DNA of 64,000 nt from Cenococcum geophilum 1.58 (GCA_001692895.1 KV748179.1:496001-560000); one strand, 5' to 3'. Counted from the stretch's first letter, positions 48,026 to 58,920 are shown. Notes: generated by a model from the sequence alone, not told the origin. Numbers and translations: made by a program.

Positions 48026-48180
48026 ACTGTAGTAACTAAGACGCCTTAATGTAGGACTATGGTGACCAAGACGCCTTAATATAGGACTGTAGTGACTGTA
48101 GTGACCGTAGTGCAGTCCTATATTAAGACGTCTCGGTCACTAGAGTATAGTCCTATATTGAGGCGTCTCGGTTACTGCAG
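48026..48180. repeat. Four-unit inverted array (two forward, two reverse)
   Basis: A unit of about 30 bp (gtgaccgagacgccttaata followed by taggact) occurs twice forward (about 48,031-48,058; 48,062-48,089) and twice inverted (48,114-48,142; 48,149-48,177). The centre near 48,100 holds short gtagtgac repeats. The inner pair can form a stem of about 19 bp with few mismatches. It marks the exact edge between the repeat block and the gene island. Confidence 0.8.
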
Positions 48181-49249
48181 TGCAAGTGTTTTAAATTCAG
48201 AGCAACATTACGCGACCGCCCAGAAGTACCGATTAAACTTGAATTATGTACCTTTTCGCCCAAAATCGCATGCGAGGGTACTTTGGGGCGGTTGCTGCGC
48301 GACCTCGTGCGGGGTTCGGGCGCGTTATCAGCAGGGGTGGCCCTAACCTCGTATTAACCCGGGTCGTAACCGCGCCAAATGACCCCCCCTGATATGTGAT
48401 AGTTATATTGATTACGTCTTTTAGGCACGGCCCCCACGTGATATTATCTACACCTGAGTCATCACGTGTAGATAACACACTTGCCTCAGAGCTTTACCCA
48501 GAGCCTCCCCCTAAAGCTTTACCTCTCCCTCCTTTTATTTCCGCTATTTCAGCAGTTGATTATATAGTTACATCTACGTAACATAATCAGCAGGTGCGAT
48601 TACGATTAGGTTAGCTATGTTCCTATTCAACATAATCCTAACTAACTAACTGATTATTGCCATCACTAAGCAAAGCTGAGGCTGGCAGCTCTGCTCGTAC
48701 GCAATGCCCAGAGTACTAGCACACTGTCTGATGCGAAGCTATACATATCTCCACCAACCAAGGCCGGTGTTAAATTCACAAAGACGTGGCTAACTGTATC
48801 AGAATCGGTGGAGGGTCAAAGATCCAGCGAGAATCCCCTCCAAATCGTGGGGCTCTGTTGTGCTGCACACCCCATGGAGAATGCATGACGTTAGTGAGAC
48901 AATGCAATATTGCGATTCAGGCTTTGTGCTGTACGTTCCCTATTTTTTACCATCGGTTCATGGGGGTTTCATGCGCATGTGCGGGGGGTGGAGAAGGATT
49001 CGGTGGGGATCTGTTCCGATCGTCACGCAGACAGAAATGCAGCCGTTCTCGTGATGCAGAGGCTCCGGTGAGTTAATAACTCGCGGTAATGTGGGGTGCG
49101 GATAACCTTCCACAGGACCTACGATTGCACCGCAGGGTCACGCACACTAAAACTGCCCTATTTGGAGAAAACGAAGTCTATTTGCTAATGGAGCTTTTTG
49201 CAGTGCGGTATTAGGATGGGACGATGAGTATCTTCTGAGATAAGTTTGG
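48181..49249. other. Intergenic region, no gene supported
   Basis: Composition becomes normal. An inverted repeat ttatctacac/gtgtagataa at 48,447-48,477 encloses TGAGTCAT and CACGTG. Open frames of 60-96 codons (for example 48,786-49,076) have no fungal-protein character and overlap one another on both strands. The 3' end of the permease gene is to the right. Confidence 0.6.
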
Positions 49250-51454
49250 CTATCTGATAGTACTCATTGGAGGAGTCGTCCTATTGACTATCGGTGCTTG
49301 GTCCCGTTGGTCTTGCTTGAGCCACTCAAGGCGATCTAGCTGGGCAACTAAGACCGCCGCATCGGAACTCAACCTCACCCACCAACGCCTGTTAATTATC
49401 TTGAGGATTATATAGACTACTAAGAGTATGAAGTGCTATGACTGAGTTAGCTGAAAATACTATTGAGTTAATCATGAGCAGGAAAGAACTTACAGCTCCA
49501 TAGGCTTCAGCTACCTTAGTAAAGTTTGGAGCAGTGCTCCACCACGTAGCGCTGACAAGGACGAACACGACGAGGCACCCGACAAGACCAATCCAAGCAA
49601 CCCAGGGTTGGAACCATGCAAAGAAGGTATATGGTGTAAAATGGGCGGAGTCTCTTTGGAAGCGCTGGTGATGTTCGCTCAAGCCATCATCGCATATTCT
49701 TAACCTTGTACTCATCAGTGCCTAACGTATAATACGGCGCGAAGGAAACAAAGACTTACCACTTTTCGTACCTAATGAATGCTAGGCACAATGCGGCCCA
49801 AGCAATTAGACAAGAAATACTCGCCGAGACCGACATGATTTCGATCACTTCTTCGAGTGCATAACCACGGTTGAGATGCAAAAAAGGTAGCCAAATAAAC
49901 GACACAGCGGAGAAGAATAGAGCCGCCGCCGGGACACCAGTTTGTCTTACCACAAGACTCAGACGATTGGCCTTTTTACCAATCCAGCTGGAGTCCGGTA
50001 TCTGGCGTGCCAGACCGTACAATGTTCTCGAGGCAACATACAAGGTGCTATTTGACGTCGAGAGGACGCTGAAGATAAAACATCCGTTGAGAAATCCAGC
50101 GAGGTCATAATAGCCGGCTGCCAAGGTCGCATTTATAGCAAAGCTGACAGACTTAGGAGGGCTATTACTGGAGCTGGAAGTGCTGTTTGATGCGCCTCCA
50201 GAAATATCGGGAAGGTAAGGGTCAGTCCAACTCACGGCCAGGGCTTCGCCAATGGTGCATAGCATGTAGAGAAAGAAAATAGTGTAGCAAGTGTTGAAGC
50301 CCACCTGACCGATGTTGAGTACTTTGCTTCATATGCCGTGACTGCGATAACTTCGACTCCGTAAAAGGCAAATGCGATGAGTGGAATGGAATAGCTAACA
50401 GCTAGTCAGCCTTCTGGCGATTCAAGTGGTTTGGAGTGCGCTTGCCAGACAGCAACACCGGCATTTGATGCATAATTAGGATTATGTTGAATGCCGTTAT
50501 TGATTGCTTTGCAGATATTAGTCATAAATCTCCTCAGCTACGCTTTCACACCTGCTACTTACGGCCATCGGTTCCTCCTTCGCCTTCTATCAGACACGGT
50601 CAGAATTATTCCAGAAATTGCGCCAGATGTACATACCTTTGGTAGCTATAATGTACAAGAGTATCGACACTCCAAGAACGAGGAGGCACTTCAAAAATCC
50701 TCCAATCGTCTCAACAATTCCATAATACTGCCGCACCATCAGCGCTTATCCTTCGATTCGGGCTTTGCTCAACCGTACAAACACGCCGCAGAAATTTAAC
50801 GCTAGAATGAGCACTGGCGACACGACATAGAAGGCTATAATCTGTAATGTCTGGCCTGGGCTCCAGTATTCCGACAGCGCAGCGGCCGCCAGGTTCTCCA
50901 ACGCAAACGCGGACGCAAAACTATACCAGTATGCAAGCCCAATCACCCAGCCCAGGTCTTCATCGACGAATGTCTTGACGTACTCGACAATCGCGTTCGG
51001 TGCAGCGAACTGTTGTGTGAATTCGCCGACGCATTCTCCCACGGCGACGGTGATGATACTGATGACGACCACGGATATAATCAGTCCGGCGGGCCCAGAG
51101 AGCTCGAGCGCTTCTCCGTTGTTGATGAAGATGCCGCTGCCGATGACCGTGCTGATGACGATGAACTACATGCCGAGAAGAGACGACGTTAGCAAAGTTC
51201 GCCAGTGCGAGGCTTATATTTTATTATGAAAGAATGGAAGAATGGAAGAATGGAAGAATGAAAGAGTGAACGAATGAACGAATGAAGGGATGGATGTACT
51301 TACAAATACCTGAAATCCATACAGAGTTTGCCTGGAAGGGCATATCGTTAGCGCTGGGCTCCATCGCAAGCCAGCACGATGGGGACACTTGCCTCAGCTC
51401 TGGACGAGGCTCGGTCGTCGTCATACCGTATTTTTCTTCTCCGCGCCTCACCAA
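49250..51454 (-). pseudogene. Amino acid permease (APC superfamily, fungal AAP type), frameshifted
   Basis: Integral membrane amino-acid transporter, about 570 residues. Clear family blocks: VIGSGIFINNGEALELSGPA, then ECVGEFTQQFAAPNAIVEYV and DEDLGWVIGLAYWYSFAS (exon 51,165-50,779); YYGIVETIGGFLKCLLVLG (50,727-50,637); FAFYGVEVIAVTAYEA; LCTIGEALAVSWTDPYLP; ASRTLYGLARQIPDSSWIG; FFAWFQPWVAWIGLVGCLVV. Introns by eye: 50,728-50,778; 50,587-50,636; 50,507-50,562; probably 50,402-50,458 (removes an in-frame TGA); 49,705-49,759; 49,436-49,493 (ideal CTAAC branch, removes an in-frame TAG). Stop at 49,250-49,252. Problems: the frame changes between about 50,325 and 50,275 with no room for an intron, and the first exon (to 51,304, before intron 51,166-51,303) joins out of phase. 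Either a recent pseudogene or sequence errors. Confidence 0.8.
51166..51303 (-). other. Permease first intron carrying a GAAT/GGAA microsatellite
   Basis: GTAAGT at the 5' end, CTAAC and TAG at the 3' end, 138 bp, more than twice the other introns of this gene. About 55 bp (51,231-51,285) are gaatggaa/gaatgaac repeats. The phases of the flanking exons disagree, so the splice choice or the first exon may be wrong. Confidence 0.55.
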
Positions 51455-51515
51455 AGGCCGGCACTCCTTTGCATACCAGCATCAGTTTCAGTGCAGGGCC
51501 TTCTAACTTTAATAC

Positions 51516-51755
51516 CACCGGGGTGCAGTTTGTGAGTGCGGTCTTGCCACACCCACCATATTTGAATTGCCATCAACGTGTCCACAACAAAGACCTTTTT
51601 GTCATTCTCCATATTTTACAGGGCTAAAGTAAGGTCTTTGCTATTACATTCACGACGTTTTTTTAGCTAATTTGGTTTGTGTTTTAATGGTGCAGGCCTA
51701 ATTAATAATTTCTGCCTTGGTGCCTTTAACCGAACACACAAACTGCACCCAGGTG
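51516..51755. mobile_element. MITE copy 1, 240 bp, ATAC target duplication
   Basis: Terminal inverted repeats of about 30 bp: cac then cggggtgcagtttgtg at the left, cac then ctgggtgcagtttgtg in reverse complement at the right. Flanked by ATAC at 51,512-51,515 and 51,756-51,759. No coding capacity. Same family and size as the copy 61 bp downstream. It lies 5' of the permease gene start. Confidence 0.85.
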
Positions 51756-51816
51756 ATACCGGCGTCCGAATTCATACGCTGTACGGCTACTTCCGCCTAG
51801 CTTCTGCCTGCTGCAT

Positions 51817-52058
51817 CACAGCGGGTGCAGTTTGTCATTTCGTCTAAGGCACTAACGCCAAAAATTTGTCCTTCTACAAATATATCCACAGCCACATTAA
51901 ATAAAGGCTCTAAAGTAAGTAAATAAGCAATGAGGCTATTTCTAGTGCGGTCTTCTTAATGAATTTGATAGTTGCAAGCCTAGTATAATACTTTGATTGA
52001 GATAGCAAATTCGAGTGTGTTGATGCCTTAGACGAAATGACAAACTGCACCCGCTGTG
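51817..52058. mobile_element. MITE copy 2, 242 bp, GCAT target duplication
   Basis: Perfect 35-bp terminal inverted repeats (51,817-51,851 and 52,024-52,058) beginning cacagcgggtgcagtttgtc. Flanked by GCAT at 51,813-51,816 and 52,059-52,062. The AT-rich interior has no gene. The perfect arms argue for recent movement and no RIP. Confidence 0.9.
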
Positions 52059-52361
52059 GCATCATCATGCTGGCAGGCCTCCAACCATCCATGCTGGTGG
52101 CTGCTTGGTGTTTGCTCCTGTTATCCACCGCGCGGCTGCAACAGTGGACCAGCCAGTCGTTTGCCGCCTTAATATCTCGATTTTTTCATCTGGCCTCCAA
52201 CGTGGAACGATACTCATGGTCGCCCTCTCTCGGACAGCATGCTTCAAGATAAATATCGGCCACTCTCAAGCTCAAGCCGGACAAGACACCTCATCACAAG
52301 TTCCCGATCCCAGCCTTTCGGAACGACCACCGTTATGTTACGTGCTGCCTTATACTACATC

Positions 52362-52685
52362 ATGTCGCAAGAGCTATACTTGAACATCCCGGACCCGCAG
52401 TACGCGCGCTACATCGATCTCCGGCATGACCTACAGGAGTATCTGGAGGGGATGTATGGGAGCGATATCGATTTTGGGATTACTGTAAGCGAGCCTTGTG
52501 GACGCCGTCTCGCCCTGATGTGTCAAAGACCTGATTTCAGGTTAACCTAACGTGCTGAAGCACCAAAGCGACAGATGGTCCTTCTACGGACCTGATAAAT
52601 TGAATAAAGTGAGTCGTCGTTGCCGCCCAATACCTCATGCCGGTTGCATTTTACTAAATGGCTGGTGCAGAAAGAGATCAGGTAA
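52362..52685 (+). CDS. Small hypothetical protein, three exons (61 aa)
   Basis: Exon 1 52,362-52,484 (starts MSQELYLNIPDPQYARYIDL, ends DIDFGIT), intron 52,485-52,560 with a CCTAAC branch site, exon 2 52,561-52,608 (HQSDRWSFYGPDKLNK), intron 52,609-52,670, exon 3 from 52,671 with stop at 52,683-52,685. Frames join in phase. An alternative final exon exists: splicing at 52,682 into about 52,775 past a TACTAAC branch site would add a Ser/Arg-rich tail ending near 52,834. I do not recognise the family. The start could lie further upstream in the same frame (52,239). Support is intron structure and protein-like composition only. Confidence 0.4.
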
Positions 52686-52835
52686 ACGCAACCCCAGCCT
52701 CTTCCCAGGCCTCTCCCATCACTTCACTCTTCGCATTTTACTGTACGGTGTTGCGCTTTACTAACAAGCTGAAGGCAATTCACCAGGGCGGTTCTACGAC
52801 GAAGACAGAGCACGTCGGCAAGCACCTCTCATAGC

Positions 52836-53542
52836 TCCTCATAGCAGCAACATTCCATCTTAGGGCGGGAGTCATGCTGCGGTCGAAGATAGGGCCCGGA
52901 CGAGAAATGGCGATGCAGTGGTGCAACACGGTGTGGTTCCACAGACGAACTGTTGGCCATGCGCTGGGCGGGGCTGCAAATCATGGCCTTCCCAAGCTGG
53001 CGAGGTGCATCCCGTTACCTTTGGGCGGTAAAATGCTGAGGGTGTGGGAACAGCAAGCACCGGTTAGCCCACGTCCCGGTCGAGCCTTCAGTGCTGCACT
53101 GCTGCTGTGTTGCTGACCTCCCTGGGCGACCGCCACCGTTCACCAGGCAGCTTTCAGCAGGCCCTCCACGGCGGGCATCTTTACTGGAAAGAGGAAAGAG
53201 AAGACCCTCGGTTCGCCCTCCGAAGTTCTTTGCTACTAGGCTGAGCCAGGCTGAATCTTCAGGACACCAGAACGCCTACCATCTCCCCTCCCATCCAATC
53301 ATCTCGTGATTGGATGGTTACTTCCGCCGCGTTGGTTCAATTGTCGCGCTTTAAAAGTGTACTGCAAGTCGAATGAATGCATTGACTGTCTGCCACAGAC
53401 GAGGTGCCGCATTTTCCTGCCTGTTGCTGCGTCACTGCCAATGCCAAATCCAGCGTGTGGAAGGAGCAGGAGCAGGAGCCGCGTCGAAGGTAGGTCGAGA
53501 ACTTAAGGGTCCCCTAACGGATTTTGCAACCAGCAAGGCGTC
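52836..53542. other. Intergenic region upstream of the CorA-like gene
   Basis: GC-normal and without a supported gene; several 60-106 codon frames overlap on both strands. It contains the perfect palindrome described separately at 53,291-53,317. Confidence 0.5.
53291..53317. promoter_or_regulatory. Perfect palindrome with two divergent CCAAT boxes
   Basis: ccatccaatca - tctcg - tgattggatgg: 11-bp arms with a 5-base loop. Each arm contains CCAATCA, the consensus for the fungal CCAAT-binding complex, in opposite orientation. It lies about 225-250 bp upstream of the ATG of the CorA-like gene, a plausible promoter position. Function is inferred. Confidence 0.5.
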
Positions 53543-55370
53543 ATGGCGACTGCAACCGCGTGGGAGGAGTATGTCGCCAACCTATCACCCTCCCACACAA
53601 CTTCACTCAATGTCGACTGCGTACGGCGAAGATTGGAGGATCCAGATGGGCCTTTCTTCTCCGATGACGGTGGCGATATCAATGTCAGAATAACAGATCT
53701 TGGTGATGGTGAGCAACTCTGCGCGCAACATTCTTCCCACTTCTACTCGAGCTGAGAGCCATGTCCTAGCCGGCGCAACGTGTCGCGCATACTCTGATGG
53801 GAAATCATTATGGACGGCGATCAACAATGATCCTCCATATAGAACCCACATGCGAATAATGCAAGTCGTTGGCAATCAATTGCTGCGCGAACGTCGACTG
53901 ACTCTTTTCCTCAGCTCCATCTACTCGGAACGAACCATCTACCCGCTCCAAATAACGTCGGACCTCCTTTGCAAAATCCTGCGCAAATATGATGTCCACC
54001 CTGACTTCTTTCGGGTGGTATTGTCCTTCGGCGAAGAGCCACATCTCGCAGAAGCAAGCAGCGGCAATCTGGCCATCCACCCTTCAGGTGCAGATCGGAC
54101 AGGTATGTGGACCAGATCGAAGGAAAACCAGTCGAAGAAACTAAGCTGCCATCCAGACATTTCATACCAAATTAATTATGTCGAAGAAAACCTGAGGAAG
54201 GGTCAAGACCCATGGTCCTTCCGCCATACAGGTGTTTACCATCGCCACTCACCCGACTTAGACCTATTCATTCTCCTCCATCCCAACCAATACAGCGTCA
54301 TCGAGGCACGTCTCTTCCAGCACCTTGGCATTGCGCCCGAGACTACATCCTATCAAATACTGCCGAACTGGAATTTCAATGATCAGGAACCATATCGCCT
54401 ACATCTGCTGGTCTTGTCATCATTCTTTGATAATTGGCGGTGGTACTTTCGCTATCTGGGCGACCAATTCTCCGACGAGGTATGAAGACAATGTCTGTCA
54501 ACGTGTTACAGCGCAAGGGACTAACAGTAGCAGAACAACCAAGCAATGATAGTCAAGCCCGAGGATGCCGATGCGAAATCGACTTTTCAACGAGTCCAGA
54601 AGTTGCGCAACATGAACGATTTCGCACTTTTCGCCAAGGCGTGCTGCAACTGTAACCTCAAAGTTGTGGAGTCGCTGGAGAGTAGCGCCGTCACCCCCCT
54701 ACAACATAGCTACGATCTCGCCGCTCAAATGACGACACTTTGCGGCTATGTCGAGAGCTCGGATGTATTAGAATGCAGAATTCGCAATGCAATTGATCTG
54801 GTATGTGCAGATGCTGAACCTTCTTCTGCTAAGAAGCGACTAATAGATCGCACTGCGTAGGTCGGCTATACGTTGACGTTGCACAACCATCTCGAGACAG
54901 CGACAGTGAACAAGGAGCTTCGAGACATAACGCACGATATGCGCAACATAAATGAGAAAATGAAGAATCTGACATAGGACACCGTCGATGGCAGCGCGAC
55001 GGTCAAAATCATAACATATGTCTCGGCTTTCTACCTGCCGGGAAGTTTTGCTGCCGTAAGTTTCTCTTCCTTCATCATCCCGCTCCGCTCCGCCCCTCCT
55101 ATTTATTCCATCCCTATGAAAGCTGTGACGTAGAGTGGCTGATAGACAAACACATAGTCCCTATATGGCATGAACTTCTTCGTCTTCGATGCCGAGTCTC
55201 GAGGTCTTGCGATGGGAACTAATTTCTGGGTCTTTGTCGCGACGTGGTTGCCGTTGACGGGTATCACGGTGCTTATCTATATCTTCACGCTTTGGCTTGA
55301 TGCGCGTAGGAAGGGAAAATCGTGGTTCCGATGGCAGGTTCGGCAACCTCTACCCCCGAAATTCGAATGA
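53543..55370 (+). pseudogene. CorA-like Mg2+ transporter family protein, with in-frame TAG
   Basis: Six exons by eye: 53,543-53,708; 53,770-54,102; 54,157-54,479; 54,531-54,800; 54,861-55,055; 55,158-55,370. All join in phase, 500 codons. Family blocks of fungal CorA-like proteins: YDVHPDFFRVVLSFGEEPHL, DISYQINYVEEN, PWSFRHTGVYHRHSPDLDLF, DNWRWYFRYLGDQF, NKELRDITHDMRNINEKMKN, then SLYGMNFF with the GMN signature at about residues 433-435. The last two membrane helices flank it (about 410-429 and 452-477). Codon 403 is TAG (54,975-54,977), where the family has Gln; CAG to TAG is a RIP-type CpA-to-TpA change. Translation would stop before the membrane domain. The stop could also be a strain-specific allele or an error. 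Confidence 0.8.
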
Positions 55371-55648
55371 ACATGTTATAGCAAGGCGTTTTCGCGAGTG
55401 TAAGCTCTCGGAGTCGGGTGTGTTACTTGTTGCATACTGTGGTACCCCGCTGTACTATTCCCTGTTGCAGAGTTCTGGCATTTCTATTCCAATATTTCAT
55501 AAATTCTCGCGATGAAGGGTATTGATTGCTTTTTATAACTAATCCGATCATGTTCGGATGCCAAAAGACAGCTTTTCTTTCACATACCTTTATTAACTCA
55601 GATATCCACCCTAGACGATCAACATCACACCAACTGCAGCATCACAAC

Positions 55649-58600
55649 CTACACTGGTACAATCTTAACAAATTCCACCACCGCATTCAAGTTACAAACA
55701 ACGGCCATGACATTATCCCCCCACTCTCCCACCACCAATCTCGCCGACTCCTCCCTCCCCGTGTCCAGCTTACATATCTCAACTCCAGTCCCCAACTCAG
55801 CATTCTTCCCGCTATACTCAACCCTATACTCTTTCAAAACCGACCCATGCCACCTCCTCTCCACGGTTATCAGCGAGTGGTCGCAAAAGACGCACGCTGC
55901 TTTCGCGTCGACGATTTTAGCGTTGTGTTGAAGCGGTTGCGATGCTGCTTTAGCTGTACTTGCAGATGATTCCCGGAGCGAGGTGGTGGCACTGCCCAAG
56001 CGCGCTGCAAAGAAGCGCTTCTCTTGCGCGGCGATGATGCAGCCTTGGTATGCGTTGTAGGGGACCACGCGTGTAAGGTACGGCTTTCCGATTTTTTCCT
56101 ATTGTAAAATCAACTTATTAGGGGCGGAATGGGTAAATGGCTTGGCGGCCACTTACCGTCTTGTAATGAGTCTCGGATTCTGGTTTCGCATTTACAACGC
56201 AATCTTTGCATCGCCAGACGTAGATCGAATCATTCTTGCCATAAGCCCACGCATGGAGAAGATCGCCGGTGTCGTTGAATGCTGCGTCCGTGAAGTTCTG
56301 TCCGGGCTGGGGGACCAGCGGCGGGCTCCACGTTTGATCCCTGTCTGCATCAGTGCAAGTTCTCGAGCATTACAGAGAGCACTTACTCAATCTTCACCAC
56401 CAGGATCTGCTGCGAACTTATCAATGCCGCCGCTCCCGACTTGGAGACCGCAACTCGCACTAACATCTTTACGTCATACAGTCGAGGAAGACTAGTCTGC
56501 CGTTGCGACTCACGGACATCGAGCATATGTAACTGTAGAGAAGGTTGTTCATCGGGGATACCAAAGCAAGTAGGATGTAACACGAGACCAAACTCACCTG
56601 CCTCTCATGAGAGTAAAATCCCCACGCAGCCAGGAAGTTACCTGCGATAGCGATACCCTGCCATCCGTGTGGCTGCGGAAGCAGTACTTCGCGTTCCAGA
56701 CTCGCCGACTGCTCGTTGACATCCAGCTTGTAAATGTAGACTGAGGATTTGGCAAGATACGCCACATGGATGCAACTGTCCGAATGTGTCACTGCGACAG
56801 CCGTGGCCCTGAGAGGAGAAGACCCCGGGCGCGGCAGTTCCCTTGATATGGCTTTGCCGGGCGTTCGGCGTATGACCCCGTCGACCATGATTCCGTGCGC
56901 GTTCGGAGGCTTGACATTCATTGTCGTTAAAGTCGAGCCACTTCCTGACGAGCTTGCGTTGGAAGTCTCGGGGGGGATGGAATAGCCGGGACCCGTATCT
57001 TCGGGTTCTTCGCCGTCGTGAGGGGGGACCAGCCCTCCGTCTTTTGCTCGTAGAAGACCACAAGGAACTGGGCTGCCGTCTTGAGAAGCTACGACGTGTG
57101 CCTTCACGTGCTCGACGAGTACCTGTAGTTTCGTCGCGTCGGGCCTTTTTTGCGTGTCCACGATGAGAATGTGTTTGATGGTTTCCACATAGCAATCCAC
57201 CCATCCTTGAGAGTTAAGAGGTCTACCGCACAGACTGTCTAGCCACTGAAGTACTTTAGGATGGACCTGATACTGTTTCGGCCCAGTACCTGGGGTACTG
57301 AGGTGTCCTCGATCTTCTTTTTCGATATAGAAATAGTCCTTTCCATCCTGTCCTTTTCGAGCGGTTTGATACTCGCAGACGAGCTTATCTCCCCCAAGTG
57401 CAAAAGCTAGTACTTCGCTGAAGATGCAGCCATATGACCATATGTCGCTTCTGCGGCCAATGCCTTTCTGGTCAGGTGTTAGGTTTGACTTTTGTTTCGA
57501 TGCATCCTCGGTAAGCTTGACTTCTGGTGCCTGGTATGTTCCTTCTTGGCGCTTCGGTTGGGAATTCATGGTGAGTTGGGAGTAGTAATCGTATATGGAA
57601 ACGATTCCAGCGCCCTGCTGCGGTGCCTCCTCCTTCAAAACAGATATCCCGAAGTCTGATATCATCCATGTACCTATCATAGATTCAGGATCATACTGAA
57701 TCAAAATATTGGCCGGTTTGAGGTCCATGTGAGCGCAGAGTACAGTACTTGAGTTCTTCTCAACCGTGATTCCGCCGTGCAGCCATTTGAGAGCATCTGT
57801 GAGATACCAACATTGGCGTAGAAGGGGAAGCGTAATGTCGCTGCTGTGGACGTTGTTGAAGCGCTTTTTGAAGTCATATTTGATTTCCCCTGTCGGCCCC
57901 CTGCCACAATGGAGGAATAGCTCCAAGTCGCCATATTCTGCATATGGGAAAAGAATATAATGTTTAAGCCAATGCTTTATGGTGGCAAGGTGCAACATTA
58001 TTCTATTGTGGACGGTTAGGCTCTCTTTCAGAATCTGGAGATTAGCTACTTCTTCGTTAAAGGCTTCTGGGACTTTGATCTTCTTGACCGCGACCTCATA
58101 GACCTATAAGAGCGTTAATCTCAGTTCTCACTGGAAATGGGCACTTACTCTATCCCGCACCCAGCCCGATTCTCCCTTGATGTACCCCGGTGGTATCCTA
58201 ACACGGTCGACCTTGCCGTAGCTACCTTCTCCAATATCCTGTTCGCTATATATGAAGGGCAGCCGTGCCATGCGATTCTCTATCAGCTGTATTCTCTGAT
58301 TCCTGGTGAACTCTATAACAACAGGCGTGAATTGGAATTGGCGTTGGTAGAAGAGCTGCGATAAGGCCGATCCACCATCAAGAAAGGTGAGTTGCTCCAT
58401 GGTAAAGGGCATGTCATCATCGGTCAGAAGAGGAGCGCCCGAGCTAGGGTCAAAAAACCTGCTGCGGAAGTTGGCCAGACAATCCATCGCGCCTACGGAC
58501 ACCAAGGTGGAGAGGATCATAATCATGCGCAACTGAATGATGTGGATCTGATCTGGAGACAGTTGATCGGGCTGTAGCAGAGTGACAATCCTCGCCGAGC

Positions 58601-58907
58601 TCGTGGCCCAAATGCTCCTCAGATCCTGGCCGCATATGAATGACTTCTCCGGCTTTTCAGGGCGCTTCAGGACCGAATTGATCTCATCCAGGATCTGTTT
58701 CATCACCTGTGTTTTCGCATCTGGAGGGCGGTGTTGGAAGGGATCTCTCTGGCTTGACATAACGCCGACCAGGCGGCCCCGGGAGGAGGGGGGGGTGGCG
58801 AGCAAGAAGGCTGAGGATCCGACGATGGCAAACAGTATATGTATAGGGCAAGAACGGAGATTAGAGGAGAGTTGCCAAGCTTTCCAGGGGACCAAAGCCT
58901 CAATCAT
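55649..58907 (-). CDS. Serine/threonine protein kinase domain protein with propeller-like C-terminus
   Basis: Five exons: 58,907-58,149; 58,103-56,598; 56,532-56,387; 56,340-56,157; 56,098-55,649. All join in phase with GT-AG introns of 45-65 bp; 1,014 residues, or 965 if the Met at 58,758-58,760 is used (more likely, since the first 49 residues lie next to the repeat border and look non-conserved). Kinase landmarks (long numbering): Gly loop GEGSYGKV near 226-233, EVAVKKIK near 256-263, catalytic loop HMDLKPANIL near 378-387 (HMD instead of HRD), DFG at 403-405, TYQAPEV near 442-448, SDIWSYGCIFSEV. The N-terminal part has a helical region; the linker is Ser/Thr/Pro-rich. After about 620 come repeated beta-strand-like units (SCIHVAYLAKSSVYIYKLD; LLHAWAYGKNDSIYVWRC) suggesting a WD-like propeller. 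Substrate unknown. Confidence 0.85.
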
Positions 58908-58920
58908 TAAGGTTAAGCGC

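Noticed and set aside
48786..49076. 96-codon and overlapping 64-codon plus-strand frames
   Set aside because: No recognisable motif, no intron logic, overlapping frames of equal quality; ordinary chance openness in GC-normal DNA.
50402..50458. In-frame TGA in the permease read as a nonsense mutation
   Set aside because: A 57-bp GT-AG intron in phase 1 removes it and joins two family-like segments, so no mutation is needed here.
51166..51174. TAG before FIVIS in the permease read as a Gln-to-stop mutation
   Set aside because: It is better explained as a 3' splice site following a CTAAC branch site.
52872..53506. Several 62-80 codon frames on both strands between the hypothetical gene and the CorA-like gene
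   Set aside because: They overlap each other on opposite strands and none resembles a protein family or fits a splice model.
53865..53914. A candidate intron (GTCGTT ... CTCAG) in CorA-like exon 2
   Set aside because: Removing it breaks the reading frame; the continuous frame is open and matches the family.
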